From Cornus controversa (taxonomy: Eukaryota; Streptophyta; Magnoliopsida; Cornales; Cornaceae), in assembly GCA_026545225.1 (NCBI GenBank), contig CM048845.1:120221033-120285032 (forward strand): a stretch of 64,000 bases of DNA. The letters are read 5' to 3'. Under the pieces are notes generated by a model. That model was not told where the DNA came from and did no database searches. It was given only the letters and a program-made list of their open reading frames with translations. This document shows, piece after piece, positions 35,919-46,932 of the stretch (the first letter of the stretch is position 1; every line of letters begins with the position of its first letter). A program made the translations under genes and the position numbers.

Positions 35919-36260
35919 GAATGTTGAAAGCGTCACAGGGTAAATCGGTCAGAAAAGATCTATTATGAGGGCACATATGCCATGTAGTAAGCAAATCTAT
36001 TATGAGGGCACATATGCCATGTAGTAAGCAAATAAGGGTTTTGACTTTTGATTTTTGAAATAGGTTTCAACATGACACGTATGCTTTAATCCAACGGCTA
36101 TACAAATGAATGTTGAAAGCGTCACAGGGGTAAATCCGTCAGAAAAGATATATTAGGAGGGCACACATGCCATTGAACAAGAAAATTAGGGTTTTGAAAT
36201 TTTGACATATAGATTCCAATCTGACACGTGTGCTTTAATCCAACGGCTGTGAACTTACCC
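35919..36260 (+). repeat. Tandem duplication of the copy A upstream region (period 189)
   Basis: The block starting GAATGTTGAAAGCGTCACAG occurs at 35919 and again at 36108. Both include the ACACGT/CACGTG box and TGCTTTAATCCAACGGCT. Only the second is followed by the TATA box. Inside the first, a 37-bp segment (35958-35994) is itself repeated at 35995-36031. Copies B and C have a single block. Confidence 0.8.
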
Positions 36261-36345
36261 TAAATTGATAAGTCTCTTTTCCAGCGTCCGCCCCAACACA
36301 GACACCATTCTATATAAGTCACGCTAGGGCAGTCAGATCTGGTGT
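36108..36345 (+). promoter_or_regulatory. Promoter of microRNA-like copy A
   Basis: TATATAA at 36311-36317, followed after about 25-35 nt by a conserved GGGCAGTCAGATCT block that probably covers the transcription start. Upstream, shared with copies B and C, are the block beginning AATGTTGAAAGCGTCACAGG, a CACGTG G-box within TGACACGTGTGCTTTAATCC, then CAACGGCTGTG and ACCCTAAATTGATA. These shared blocks suggest the regulatory region was duplicated with the hairpin and stayed under constraint. Confidence 0.6.
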
Positions 36346-36419
36346 CACTTTGATAGCTTTAGCTTATTCAAGCAATTGTGTGTGACTGTGTATGTACTTT
36401 CTCTCTCTCACTCTCTGTA

Positions 36420-36514
36420 TGCCAAAGCTTAGATACGCACCTGAATCGGCCAATAGAAGAGTGTAGATCTGCTCTCTTTCTGTGCCGGTTCAGGTTCGTG
36501 TCCAAGCCATGGCA
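36420..36514 (+). ncRNA. MicroRNA-like precursor hairpin, copy A
   Basis: Inverted repeat with a 5' arm at 36420-36450 and a 3' arm at 36484-36514, separated by a loop of about 33 nt that can itself pair partly (AGAAGAG with CTCTTTCT). From G36427 to C36450 the arms pair with only two mismatches (A/C and C/U) plus G-U wobbles; below that a short internal loop is followed by UGCCA/UGGCA pairing. The 5' arm core is CTTAGATACGCACCTGAATC. It lies about 109 nt downstream of a TATA box, like a Pol II MIRNA gene. The same 31-nt 5' arm occurs unchanged in copies B and C. I do not recognise the mature sequence as one of the deeply conserved plant families, so no name is given. Alternative: a structured long non-coding RNA. 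Confidence 0.72.
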
Positions 36515-37080
36515 CACTAAAGGGTTTATTCCACCATGAAATAAGGTAAAAGTTTTTTTTTTTATTTATTTAGGAGTTTCATTTTGGTACATCAAATGTT
36601 TAAGTGTGTTTGTGTGTGTGTGTGTATATATATATATGTATGTATATATAGAATTTTCATTAACAGAAGAGATGAGAGTTACAATTATTAAGTTATGTGT
36701 TTTTGTATTTTTATAATTAGTTTTTCAAACTGTTAAAAAATGTGTAATTATGCCTGTGAGAGAGTGAGTGATTGTTCAAGTATAACATATATTTTAGTAA
36801 TTATTTTGTTATTATTATTTTTTGCTTTTTCATCATTCAGTATAATTATATTATTTTGGAAATTATCATTCAATATAATTATTGACTATTTTTTTATATT
36901 TAGATTTTTAATAAAAATACTCGAGAATCTTTTTTTTTTATAATTGAACTTTAAACTTCTGCATAAAGGTTCAGATTTAATCGGGACACCGGCCATTGTA
37001 GATGATTTTCCTCTTCCTTAACGAAGGCAACAATCTGATGGAATTTTAACTTCTTGTTTTCTTGTTAAGTACATGTATTT

Positions 37081-38216
37081 TAACTTTTAAGATTTAACCT
37101 AGAAATAATACAAATCTAAAAAAAAAAGAAACCGAATAAGGCAAAAAAAAATGGTTATGATATTTACACTATAAAAAGTATTACATTAGATTTTATATAT
37201 ACAAAAATTTAATTTTATGTAATATAGATTGTTATTAATATTTTTTATAAAATATTCTAATTAACATACATTTGTATAATAGATATTATGTACTTAGAGC
37301 AAATAAGTCTTCAAATTTTAAAAAGATAGTCCAAAATCATTTTTAGTTAACTCTTGAAATAGAATTCCTAAACAATTTTTGTATGTAATAATTAAAAATA
37401 AAAAAAAATTCAAAGAATTGTCAAAAATTCAAATTAGTAAAATTAACAGTGCTAATAATATTTTATATTATACAAAAATATTAATTGAGTTAGCATTATT
37501 TTTAAATTTGATATTTTTTTTAAAATTATTTTATTAAATTTAAAATAATAATAATAAGTGTATTTATAAAAAAATTAAAATAAAAAGTATTTATTAGCAA
37601 AGTTTCAGATTATATAAGTTTGCCCACATTAAATTATTTTAAATTTAATAAAGTAAATAAATTTTTTATTTTAATTTTTTTATAAATACATTTATTATTA
37701 TTTTAAATTTATTAAAGTAAATTTTTATTTTATATAAGAAAGATCAAATTTTAAAATAATGGCTCAACTAATATTACTTGTATAATGTAAAATATGATTA
37801 CTAGTTTAAGTAGTTTAAGAATTGTGTTTCAAAATTGGCTGAAAAAGATCTTAGAAAGGCATCTCGCTCACTTTTTAAAAACTTTGGTTATATGTTGTGG
37901 TTGTTGTGTTGGCTATTTGGCCATGGTTAAAAAATGAATAAAATATTAAACAAATTGGATCGGAATAAGACATCTTACCAATCAAGATTGAATTCAATTT
38001 TAATCAATCTGTTGGGATCGAATTAGATCCGAAGGCAAGTTCGCAACGTCTCTATAAACATATTAATTAAAAATTTCAAACCTAAAACAAATTAAAATAA
38101 ATTTTATATATATAAAAAAATAATATAAAGTATTTAACAATCATAATAACAAAATATTGTCAAATTTTAAAATGATTATAAGAAATAAAATAAAAATAAA
38201 AATCATACCTAATAAA
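37081..38216. other. Intergenic AT-rich sequence
   Basis: Very AT-rich. An inverted pair lies at about 37500-37570 and 37630-37735 (TTTAAATTTAATAAA with ATAATAATAAGTG in opposite orientations), a possible small foldback. No gene recognised. Confidence 0.4.
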
Positions 38217-38254
38217 AAATATTTAGGGTAAATACCACTTACATCCCCTCAGTT

Positions 38255-38878
38255 TAGGGCTGCAATTTGTATTGGGCAACCCGAATTCAACCCGAGCCCA
38301 ACCCAATTTTTTACGAACTTGGACAACTATTTTTACAAATAGGATTGAGCTAGGGTTGAAAAACTCCAACCCGAACTTAATTAGGGTTGGGTTAGGGTTG
38401 AGGTGCCAACAACCCGAGCCCAACCCGAACCCAAATTATAATATCATTTTTATACATATTTTTTATTTTAAATATATTATATATAATATTCAAATTATGA
38501 TAACATTTTTCTTTTCAACTTCCTTTATTTAAAACTGTATTTATTGTTATGTTAACATTTTGGATAATTAATTTTCTAAAAATTTGTTTGTAATTTTTTA
38601 GAAATTTGCATCAAATTATTAATTTTTTGTGTGTTTAGGAGTAATCTAATGTGAAACTTATTAAAGATCACTTTAAATTTTTAACATGAAAATTGGTGAT
38701 ATAGATAACCTGAATTAACCCAACTTTCTAACCCTAAATCTCAACCCGAGTTTAAAAATTTAAGGATGGGTTGGGCTAGGATTGAGTAGTTAGGGTTGAA
38801 AGTAGGGTTAGGGTTGAACATTTCATATGTAGGGTTGAACCCGAATTGTACCTCTAACCCGCCCGAGTTGCAGCCCTA
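38255..38878. mobile_element. hAT element nested in the Mutator-like TIR, 8-bp TSD
   Basis: Perfect 11-bp TIR TAGGGCTGCAA / TTGCAGCCCTA and perfect 8-bp TSD CCTCAGTT (38247-38254, 38879-38886). Subterminal repeats of the type CAACCCGAGCCCAACCC and GGGTTAGGGTTG. Non-coding. It splits the left TIR of the 38226-39797 element, so it is the younger insertion. Relatives at 45760-46406 and about 19720-20100. Confidence 0.92.
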
Positions 38879-39049
38879 CCTCAGTTTAGGCAATATCTCG
38901 ACTAAACCTTAGCTAACGGTTTTAGATGAATTTACAATTTTATCCATCATTAATACATTTAATTTAATCAATAAAAGCTATTTATGTAAAAAGACATAAT
39001 TGCCCTTCCTTATATTGAATCAATCTTCTCTCTCTCACTAGTCACAGTC

Positions 39050-39430
39050 TCAGTTTCTCTCTCTAACTCTCCCTCATCTTTCTCTCTCTAACTTCCGTCT
39101 CCCACTTTCTCTCTCTAACTCTCCCTCGTCTCTGTTTCACTGCACAGCGGCCATGGTGTCCTACCCACATCACACCCTCCTCCTTCTCCGACAACCCCAC
39201 CACACCCGCCAATGCCGCCATCACCTCCTCCGACTCCCCCACCCTCGTCACCCACATCACACTTTCCTCCTTCTCTGACGACCCCACCACACCTATTGAC
39301 ACTGCCACCATCTGCTCCGACTCCCCACCCTCGTCGTATCTCTCCGTCGCCTCGTCTCCTCCGACTGAGCCCCCAACATCAATTAGTTCTCTGGTTGTCG
39401 CAAAACCCCCCTCCACCCCTCCATGCGCGA
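39050..39430. other. GC-rich, gene-like insert inside the Mutator-like element
   Basis: A CT-rich run (39025-39130) leads into a C-rich segment with two tandem 86-bp units (39164 and 39250, each beginning ACCCACATCACAC). Overlapping ORFs are open on both strands (Pro-rich plus 39212-39436; Gly/Glu/Val-rich minus 39063-39416). The composition suggests captured exon or 5' UTR sequence. No domain recognised, and no evidence that it is translated. Confidence 0.45.
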
Positions 39431-40041
39431 GTATAGAAATATGTATATATATATATAGATATATATATCATCTTGGTAATTGATCTATGTGTATAGAAAT
39501 ATATATATATATAATATAAAATAATTTGTATAATATATAGTAAGGGTATTTTTATAATTGTGTATTGATTAATGAGGTTAAAGATGTCATTTATAAATGA
39601 GAAGGGCAAAAAGGACCATTCATATATTTTTCTAGTACTAACATCAACAAATTTCGTTTGTTGCTGACGTCACATTAACGAAAGGGGCAAATCAATACGT
39701 GAATCTAAAATTGAGGGGGTATAGTCAGCATTATTAAAACTAGAGGGGGTCTAGTTGGGATATTGCCTAAACTAAGGGGTGTAAGTAGTATTTACCCAAA
39801 TATTTATTATTAATCAAGATGCGGGGTTTGATGGATTTCATACTATTTTTCTAAATCCGCCTCTAACCCTAGCAGAATGATCTCAAATCCTTCTAATAGG
39901 AGGGGGATGAGGAAATTGATATTCCTTCTAAACCGATTCGAGTTGTGGTCATCCCTATTAAACGATTCACAAATTGTCGAGTCGTGGTCATCCCTTTAAA
40001 CAATTCACGAATTGTTGATTATAGAATCCTTTTCTTTTTTA

Positions 40042-40642
40042 GGAGGGTGTATTCAATTAGGATTTTAAAATATCTTTAAAAACTGGGTGTATTTAATCCA
40101 AACTTTTATAGACTTTTAAAAAGTCATACAAATCTGACGGTATTTAATCCAGACTTTTTTAAAGAGTCCATACAAATTTGGCGGTATTCAATTAGAATTT
40201 TAAAAAGTCTACAAAAGTCTAGGTGTACTCAAAAAGTCATAGATTTTGAATGATTACATTAAGTGGTAGATTTTGATGAATTTGAGGGTGGAAGTTATAA
40301 ATACCGAAACTCATAACAAATCCAACCTTTCTCCCACAAATTTGGTTGATTTTTTTTTTCTGCATAATACCAACACTATTTATCCATCTTAAGGTACACT
40401 TCTTTTTTCTCTCTGCTTTATCAAATTCTCTCTTTTTCTATTCACTTAGGACTTTAAAAAAGTCATAATACAAACAAAATCAAATGAATTGCACAAATAA
40501 AACAATCAATATATCAAAGATCATCAATGTCAAAACTCAGTTTAATGCATAGTCCAATTTGTACCACAACACCGAAACCAAGAATTGAATTTCAAATGGT
40601 GCAATGGATCTTTGAACTATAAACAAAGATATCAATTCTTAA

Positions 40643-40689
<47 letters not shown>

Positions 40690-42066
40690 CACACACTTAC
40701 ACACAAAATAGGGTTTGTGAGGGTGGTATTACCTTGTTGTTGAAAATAATGGTCCGTTGAGGGCATGTACTTTAGGTTCACACTGTCTTTACTATGAAAA
40801 CAGTTTATTCAAAAATTGTACGGATTTACTCTCATATAGATACTCATTTAACATGCTACAATATTTATACATGCTTGTATATATTTATACTCATATGTAT
40901 ACTCATTTAACAAGCAATACATACAAGAAAATAAATGTCTATATACCTTTTAAATAACAAAATAAAAAAATTATAAAGAATTTCATATGAAAAATATTTT
41001 ATGGGGAAACAAAAGTAGATATTTAGAATATGTTTGGTTTAATTTTTTTAAAACAGTTTTATATTTCAGATAAATGAAAACCCAGAAAGTTGTACAAAAA
41101 AAAATTTGTTTTATTGTAAATTTAATGAAAATTGTTTTATAAAAAATCAATTACAAAAAAAAATTATTTGTAGATAGCTATCCTTTATAATTTTTTTAAA
41201 AATAATTTGTTCAAACACAAGAGCAACAACGAAATAATGCTAATGAATGAAGAGTTTATACCTTTGAATATGTACAGAGATGTCGGGCACAATAATAACA
41301 ATGAGAACTAACGATATTGAGTAATGAATGTTAAATATTTTCATTTAAATTTTGCTTTTAAAATTGTTATAAACTTGTTACTATACTTTTGTGAATTCCA
41401 GTTGTTTTACGTTTGTTATAACTTTTGTTTTTCGTGAAAATTATGATGCATGCCACAGTAGTATAATCATTTTTTTTCTACTTTATAAAAAAAAAAACAA
41501 CATATCTATATATCTTATATATCTAACACAGTGAGAGCAAAATTTAAAAAATATGAAAATATTCCATTTACCATGAGCATAACTTTTTTATCATTAACTT
41601 AACATATAATATGAATAAAATAAGAAAAGAAGGAACATGGTTCATCTCAATCCAAATCATACGTTCAACTTTCATTTGACATATATTGCTTAATCATTCT
41701 TCGCACTGTTATGAGGAGGGATATATGTAATTGTGTATAGGTTCTTAATAATTATATTGAATAATTTCAAATAACAGAAACCATGAATGATAGTTTATCT
41801 ATTTTACATTATACCTGTATCTTGAACCATTGGTTTATTTGTACGCAAAAATATAAATCAAGGATACAAATAAATAAAATATATTGAAAAAATCATTACA
41901 AGTATATAAGAATCTATCAAAATTTTTAATAGAAGTCTATACAAATCTCTAAAAGTTTCTAATAAAAGTTTATAGAAATCCATGAATTCTACTTAAATCT
42001 ATAGAAATTCATGAAAACTTGTCACTTAAAAAATGTCTTTCAAATTCCTAATTTAATGCACCCTCC
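40042..42066. mobile_element. PIF/Harbinger-like element, TTA TSD, 2.0 kb
   Basis: Ends GGAGGGTGTATTCAATTAGG and the inverted CCTAATTTAATGCACCCTCC, flanked by TTA (40039-40041, 42067-42069). Subterminal blocks such as TACAAAAGTCTA and AAAAGTCATAGATTTTGAA recur near both ends and in the 43419 element. A (AT)n(AC)n tract lies at 40648-40696. No transposase ORF. Confidence 0.82.
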
Positions 42067-42595
42067 TTAGTTTCACTCAATTCATCTACTTCTCTCCATC
42101 TAAATAATAGAATTGGATTTATTTTTAAACTTCTTTTATTATTCTTTTTATAAATAAAATGCTCTTGAAAACCTTTCTTTTAAAAAAAAAAAAAAGTCTT
42201 AGAACTATAAAAAACTTCATTTTCAATTGTTCAAATTTTTTTTCAAGTTCCTTAAAAATTGGTTCAAAAAAGGAAAGCCATTTTCGAGGATAACCAAAAG
42301 GAAGGTCGGTTTCCATTTCTCAACATTTAAAAAACAAAAATCCTCTTTTTGTTATTTTCCTGAGAGGAATGTAACTTAGATTTGTGTCAAGGTTTAGACA
42401 GAAAGGAAATAATTTGCCTATACATTTGCAATTTTTGAAATTTGCTTTGAAATTCCATATCCAACTCGATGTCATCAATTAATAACTTTAGAGAAGTTCA
42501 AAATTATAACAAACTCAATTTGTGAACTTTATTTCTCTGTTCTTTTTTTTTTATTATTTTTTTTTATGTGAAGAGAAAATGACACTTATGAATTA
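42067..42595. other. Intergenic AT-rich sequence
   Basis: Homopolymer-rich (A-run at 42181-42195, T-runs at 42543-42565). The minus ORF at 42125-42316 is Phe/Lys-rich and unconvincing. Nothing else recognised. Confidence 0.4.
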
Positions 42596-43280
42596 ACATG
42601 TAAACGAATCAGATTTATATCCAAATCCGACAAGAGTTATGTTCAATAATCCCATTTGCAAAGTGTGTGTGTGTGTGTATATATATATATACACACATTA
42701 AAAAATTGACATGAAAATAAAATAGCGAACAATGATTAAGGGAAAAATAGAGAAATCATAGAAGAAAAATACAATATAAACAAAAGATAGTAAAAAAGAT
42801 GGTATTTTACTTTTTATTAAAGAAAAAAATAATAAGAGAGAGAAAATATAGAGAGGGAAGAAAAAGGAGAAGAAAATAATGATAAAAATATTTTAATAAT
42901 ATGTAAATATTTTATATTACATAATTAGATCATATATTTATAGTACTTTATTGGTATTTTACTTTTTATTAAAGAAAAAAATAATAAAGAGAGAGAAAAT
43001 ATAGAGAGGGAATAAGAAGAAGAAAATAATGATACAAACATTTTAATAATATGTAAATATTGTATATTACATCATTAAATCATATATTTATAGTACATTA
43101 TATATTGTATTATATCGAATCAAATTATTATCAAACCAGATTAACCATAATTCATATATGAGTTATTTAGCTAACGAATTATCAGATTCGATCGAATCGC
43201 TAATAAATTATCAGATTGATTGTTCTAATCCATTTTCTAATTATCGGTTTGAATTTTGATCGAATTCGGATCAAAATATT
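42596..43280. mobile_element. Degraded DNA element with internal tandem duplication
   Basis: Related to 22934-23455 (same order of shared blocks). Here a segment of about 155-160 bp starting TATTTTACTTTTTATTAAAG is tandemly duplicated (about 42802-42955 and 42956-43110). A (GT)n(AT)n(AC)n tract lies at 42664-42698. Ends not resolved. Confidence 0.5.
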
Positions 43281-43418
43281 TTTATAATTTTACTTTACAA
43301 AAATAGGAAGAGTGGAGAGTTGTGATCCAAGAAAAAAAATATAGCATAAAGTGGAATCAATTTATTCCAAAGGTACGATGGCATTGACTATTTGTTTATG
43401 AGTCTCATTCTAATATTA

Positions 43419-44278
43419 GGAGGGTCTATTCAATTAGAATTTTAAAATTATAGTTGTATTCAATCCAGACTTTTATAAACTTTTAAAGAGTTCATACAAA
43501 TCTGATTGTATTCAATTAGGATTTTAAAAAAGTTTACAAAAGTCAATGTGTATTAATAAAATCATAGATTTTGAAGGATTTCATTAAGTGGTGGATTTTG
43601 GTGAATTTGAAGGTGAAAAGTATAATTACTGAAACTCATAATAAATCCAACCTTTCCCCAATAGATTTTGGTGGAATTTTTTTATTTTTTTGCTTAATAC
43701 TAATAGTCTTTCTCCATCTCAAGATACACTTCTTTTTTCTCTCATTATGGAAGGGATTAATCCCTCTATACTATTTGTTAGGGATCAATTTCTTAAGGAT
43801 TGATACTGAAATTCAGTTAATATTTTAATATAACCTAAGTTCAAGGTTCTCCAATTATCTATCTAATGATTTAATATAGACCTTATAAGTAAAATCTGTA
43901 CTTTTTTTTTTTTTTTCATAATGTACGATTGAAATATGAGCTTCATCAATTGAGTTACTTTATTATCATCGCTTTTTCATGGGATATTTGTAGTACACAA
44001 TAATTTTTAGACAATATAGTAAGTGATAGATTATTGGTTTTGTATTATAACTACTTCTCGAGCTATTGGTTTACTTGTTTGCAAAAATATAATTCAAGGA
44101 TATAAATAAATAAAACATGTTGAAGAAATCAATACAAGTCTGTAAAAATTCATCAAAGTCTCTAATAGAAGTTTATACAAATCAACGAAATCATGTAATA
44201 AAAGTTTATAAAAATCTATGAATTCACGTAAATCTATCATTTAAAAAATGTATTTCAAAATCCTAATCAATTACATCC
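43419..44278. mobile_element. PIF/Harbinger-like element, TTA TSD, 0.86 kb
   Basis: Same family as 40042-42066: left GGAGGGTCTATTCAATTAGA, right inverted CCTAATCAATTACATCC, flanked by TTA (43416-43418, 44279-44281). About 1.2 kb shorter than its relative, so either it is internally deleted or the other has gained sequence. An ORF at 43571-43828 has no transposase motif. Confidence 0.82.
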
Positions 44279-44489
44279 TTAGAATTTTGACAATATTTAT
44301 GATTGAGTAATACAGATCACTCTCAAAATAAATATATTAGAACACAAAAAAAAAATCACCTAGACGATACTAAAATTACCTCAAATAAAATATTTATGTG
44401 ATGATAAAAATATTTATATTTTTCTTGTGTTCAAAAAATATTTATTAGCTGATTGATTTAACCCTATACATTTGTTCCAAAATGAATAA

Positions 44490-44690
44490 ATGAATGTTGA
44501 AAGAGTCCACACGAGCAAATCGGTCAGAAAAAATCTACTCCAAAGGCACACATGTCAATGAAATATAATATTAGAATTTTGATTCTGACACGTATGCTTT
44601 AATCCAACGGCTGTGACATTACCCTAAATTGATACTCTCTTTTTGGGTGGCCATTCTATATAAGTCAGACGTGGGCAGTCAGATCTCGTA
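44490..44690 (+). promoter_or_regulatory. Promoter of microRNA-like copy B
   Basis: TATATAA at 44657-44663 and GGGCAGTCAGATCT just downstream. The upstream blocks match A and C, but the G-box is altered (CACGTA instead of CACGTG) while TGCTTTAATCCAACGGCTG is kept. The leader between TATA and hairpin is about 28 nt shorter than in A and C. Confidence 0.6.
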
Positions 44691-44737
44691 TCACTTGCAA
44701 TAGCATGTATACTCTTTCTCTCTCTCTCTCTATGCGC

Positions 44738-44841
44738 GCCAAAGCTTAGATACGCACCTGAATCGGCCCATAGAAGAGAGTAGATCCCTCATCTCTCTCT
44801 GTGTCTCTCCTGCCGATTCAGGTTCGTGTCCAAGCCTGGCA
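44738..44841 (+). ncRNA. MicroRNA-like precursor hairpin, copy B
   Basis: 5' arm 44738-44767, 3' arm 44812-44841, with a pyrimidine-rich loop of about 44 nt that is longer than in copy A. The 5' arm is identical to copies A and C over 31 nt from GCCAAAGC to TCGGCC. In the 3' arm a G in A and C is A here, turning a U-G wobble into U-A, so pairing is improved rather than lost. The base of the stem differs (CCTGGCA instead of CCATGGCA), removing part of the internal loop. The TATA box lies 81 nt upstream of the hairpin. Confidence 0.72.
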
Positions 44842-45759
44842 CACTAAAAATATTCATTTTTCTTTGTTTATTTAGGAGTTCCTTTCCGTGTTCTTGTGCT
44901 TCCATCAATTGTTTAAGTGTGTTTGTGTACATGTATATCTATATATTATAGAAATTTCTGAGATTGGATTTACAGTTATCAGGATATATATTTTTATTTA
45001 TTTTTATTTTTATCAAAAAGTTTTTCAAACTATTAGAAATTTAAAACATGTAATTATGGTCTACTTATATTGTTTAAGTATAACATATATTTTAGTAATT
45101 AGTATTATTTTTTTATTATTTCATTCTTTTTCATCATCCAATATAATTACTTTTTATCGGAAATTATCATTCTCTATAATTATAGAGTATTTGTTTATAT
45201 TTAGATTTTTTTAGTAGAAATTTTTTACAACTGAACTTTTAAACTTATGCATAAAGGAAATTAAAATAATTGTAAATGATTTTCCTCTTCCTTAATAAAG
45301 CAAATTAGGGTATACAATCCGATGCTATTTTAACTTGTAAGGGGATAAACTCAAAATTACCACCAATTCTTTTTTTTTTTTTTTTTTCAAATTCAAATGA
45401 GTCTTCTTAAGTTTACTTTTAGATTTAATTATTAAACTTTCAATTTATTCCCTTGCCAAATAGAAAATAAAATTCTTGCAAATTCCCACACCAAATGGAA
45501 ATAAAATTTTGCAATAATTTTGTTCAAAATATCAGCATTGCAATTTTATTTTTTATGACGACTTTGATAAAAAAAACTAAATTTTGTTAAAAAGTCAATA
45601 AAATCTTATCATTTTCTTTTAATAAATTTGTATCTATTTAGTATAAATGAATGTTCAAAATTTTAACTCCTTAATCTTTAACAAAAGTTAATAGTACTGA
45701 TTTGTGGTTCATGATAAAGTGATACAAGAATGTTTACCTTTTCATATACAAATTAATAG

Positions 45760-46406
45760 CAGGCTCTAGTTCGAGCGAGTTAGGCTGAATCATATATGTC
45801 AAATATTCAACTTTAACTTAACTTTCAATTTTAATTACTCAATTATAGTTCAACCCATATTTAAATTTTTAAATATGGATTTGTAATTCAGGTTAAGATT
45901 TTAGATTAAAAAATCAGATTAATTTGGATTATCTATATCACTAATTTTTTTGTTGAAAATGTAAAGTGATTTTTGATAAGTTTCACATTAGATTATTCAT
46001 AAATAAATAAATAAAAATTTGATGCAAATTTCTACAAAATTACAAACAAATTTTTAGAAAACTAATTATTCAAAGTATCAATATATAATAAATTAAGATT
46101 TAAATAAAGAAAGTTGAAAAGAAAAAGGTTATCATAATTTGAATATTATATATCATATATTTAAAATAAAATATTATATGTTATTATAGGTTTGGGTTGG
46201 GCTCGGGTTATTAGCATCTCAATCCAAGTCTAACTATAATTAAGTTTGGGTTGAAATTTTTCAACACCAGCTCAATTCTAATTGTAAAAATAATTGTTTA
46301 AAGCTGTAAAAAATTAAAATGAGCTCGGATTGAATTCAAGTTGTCCATCTCAAGTTGTACTCGTCTTGGGTTGAATTCAAGTTGTCCAGTCCAAGTTATA
46401 CCCCTA
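45760..46406. mobile_element. hAT element, 8-bp TSD, related to 38255-38878
   Basis: Bounded by the perfect 8-bp repeat ATTAATAG (45752-45759, 46407-46414). The left end CAGGCTCTAGTTCGAG and right end ATACCCCTA are decayed TIRs. The interior has GGGTTGGGCTCGGGTTATTA and ATAATTGTTTAAAGC, as in the 38255 family. The flanks on both sides contain copies of AAAGTGATACAA(G/C)AATGTT, so it sits in a locally duplicated stretch. Confidence 0.75.
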
Positions 46407-46407
46407 A

Positions 46408-46460
46408 TTAATAGTACTGATAATAGTATAAATTAATAGTACTGATAATAGTATAAATTT
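46408..46460. repeat. Tandem duplication, 25 bp
   Basis: TTAATAGTACTGATAATAGT followed by ATAAA occurs twice in a row just right of the hAT element. Confidence 0.9.
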
Positions 46461-46932
46461 TGTTAGTGACAAAGTGATACAACAATGTTACTTTTTCATA
46501 TACTTTTTTTCCCTTAGATTATTGCTCTCAACTCAATACAACTTTGAATTACAGCGCTTATTTGATCCGTAGCCATGAATTATTTCATTTCAATCTCAAC
46601 ATTGACCTAATTTTTTTAAAAAAATTTGTTTATAAAAGTTAAATAATTTAAACTAATAATAATAGGCTCCTATAAGATTGAATTTGTTTCAAATTTTATG
46701 AATGTGTTAGGATTGGATTCCAAATTTTAAGAATGTGATAGGATTGGATTGATTTTAGTTAGAATGTGATAGGATTGGATTGATTTTAGTTTTATGAGAG
46801 TGTTTCCTATCATTAACTATTTCTAACAATAATAAAAATTTAAAAATATATTGTAATATATTTTTAATTTTACTCACATACGTTGCTATGTATTGATATT
46901 ATAAAAAAATTGTTAATGGTGCACATCATAGG

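Larger units (their letters stand above)
35900..37080 (+). repeat. Duplicated block A carrying the microRNA-like gene
   Basis: Shares upstream promoter, hairpin and about 0.55 kb downstream with 44485-45540 and 55285-56450. Shared downstream landmarks are TTTATTTAGGAGTT, TTTAAGTGTGTTTGTGT, GGAAATTATCATTC and ATGCATAAAGG followed by ATTTTCCTCTTCCTTA. No open reading frame is conserved across the three, so the downstream part is read as untranslated transcript or flank. Confidence 0.7.
38226..39797. mobile_element. Mutator-like (Pack-MULE-type) element with perfect 9-bp TSD
   Basis: Flanked by a perfect 9-bp TSD AAATATTTA (38217-38225, 39798-39806). TIRs start GGGTAAATACCACTTACATC on the left and GGGTAAATACTACTTACACC on the right (inverted). 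The TIR similarity continues inward (GCAATATC(T/C)C(G/A)ACTA), once the nested hAT at 38255-38878 is removed. The interior carries a GC-rich stretch (39050-39430) unlike typical element sequence. No transposase. Length without the nested insertion and its TSD is about 940 bp. Confidence 0.88.
44485..45540 (+). repeat. Duplicated block B carrying the microRNA-like gene
   Basis: Same block as at 35900 and 55285. After the hairpin it shares GTTTATTTAGGAGTT, the ATCATTCTCTATAATTATAG stretch and the ATGCATAAAGGAAATTA to TTTTCCTCTTCCTTA segment. Similarity to block C continues to about 45530 (AATAATTTTGTTCAAA). The longest ORF inside (44888-45214) is not conserved in A and is not considered coding. 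Confidence 0.7.

Noticed and set aside
36740..36943. 67-codon ORF downstream of microRNA-like copy A
   Set aside because: The corresponding ORFs in B and C differ in frame and ends; reads as untranslated sequence.
39063..39436. Overlapping ORFs on both strands in GC-rich DNA (117 and 74 codons)
   Set aside because: Open frames on both strands reflect lack of AT-rich stops in a GC-rich, tandemly repeated patch inside a Mutator-like element; no recognisable protein.
44888..45214. 108-codon ORF just downstream of microRNA-like copy B
   Set aside because: Not conserved in copies A and C despite good DNA similarity; Phe/Ile/Tyr-rich from AT-rich DNA.
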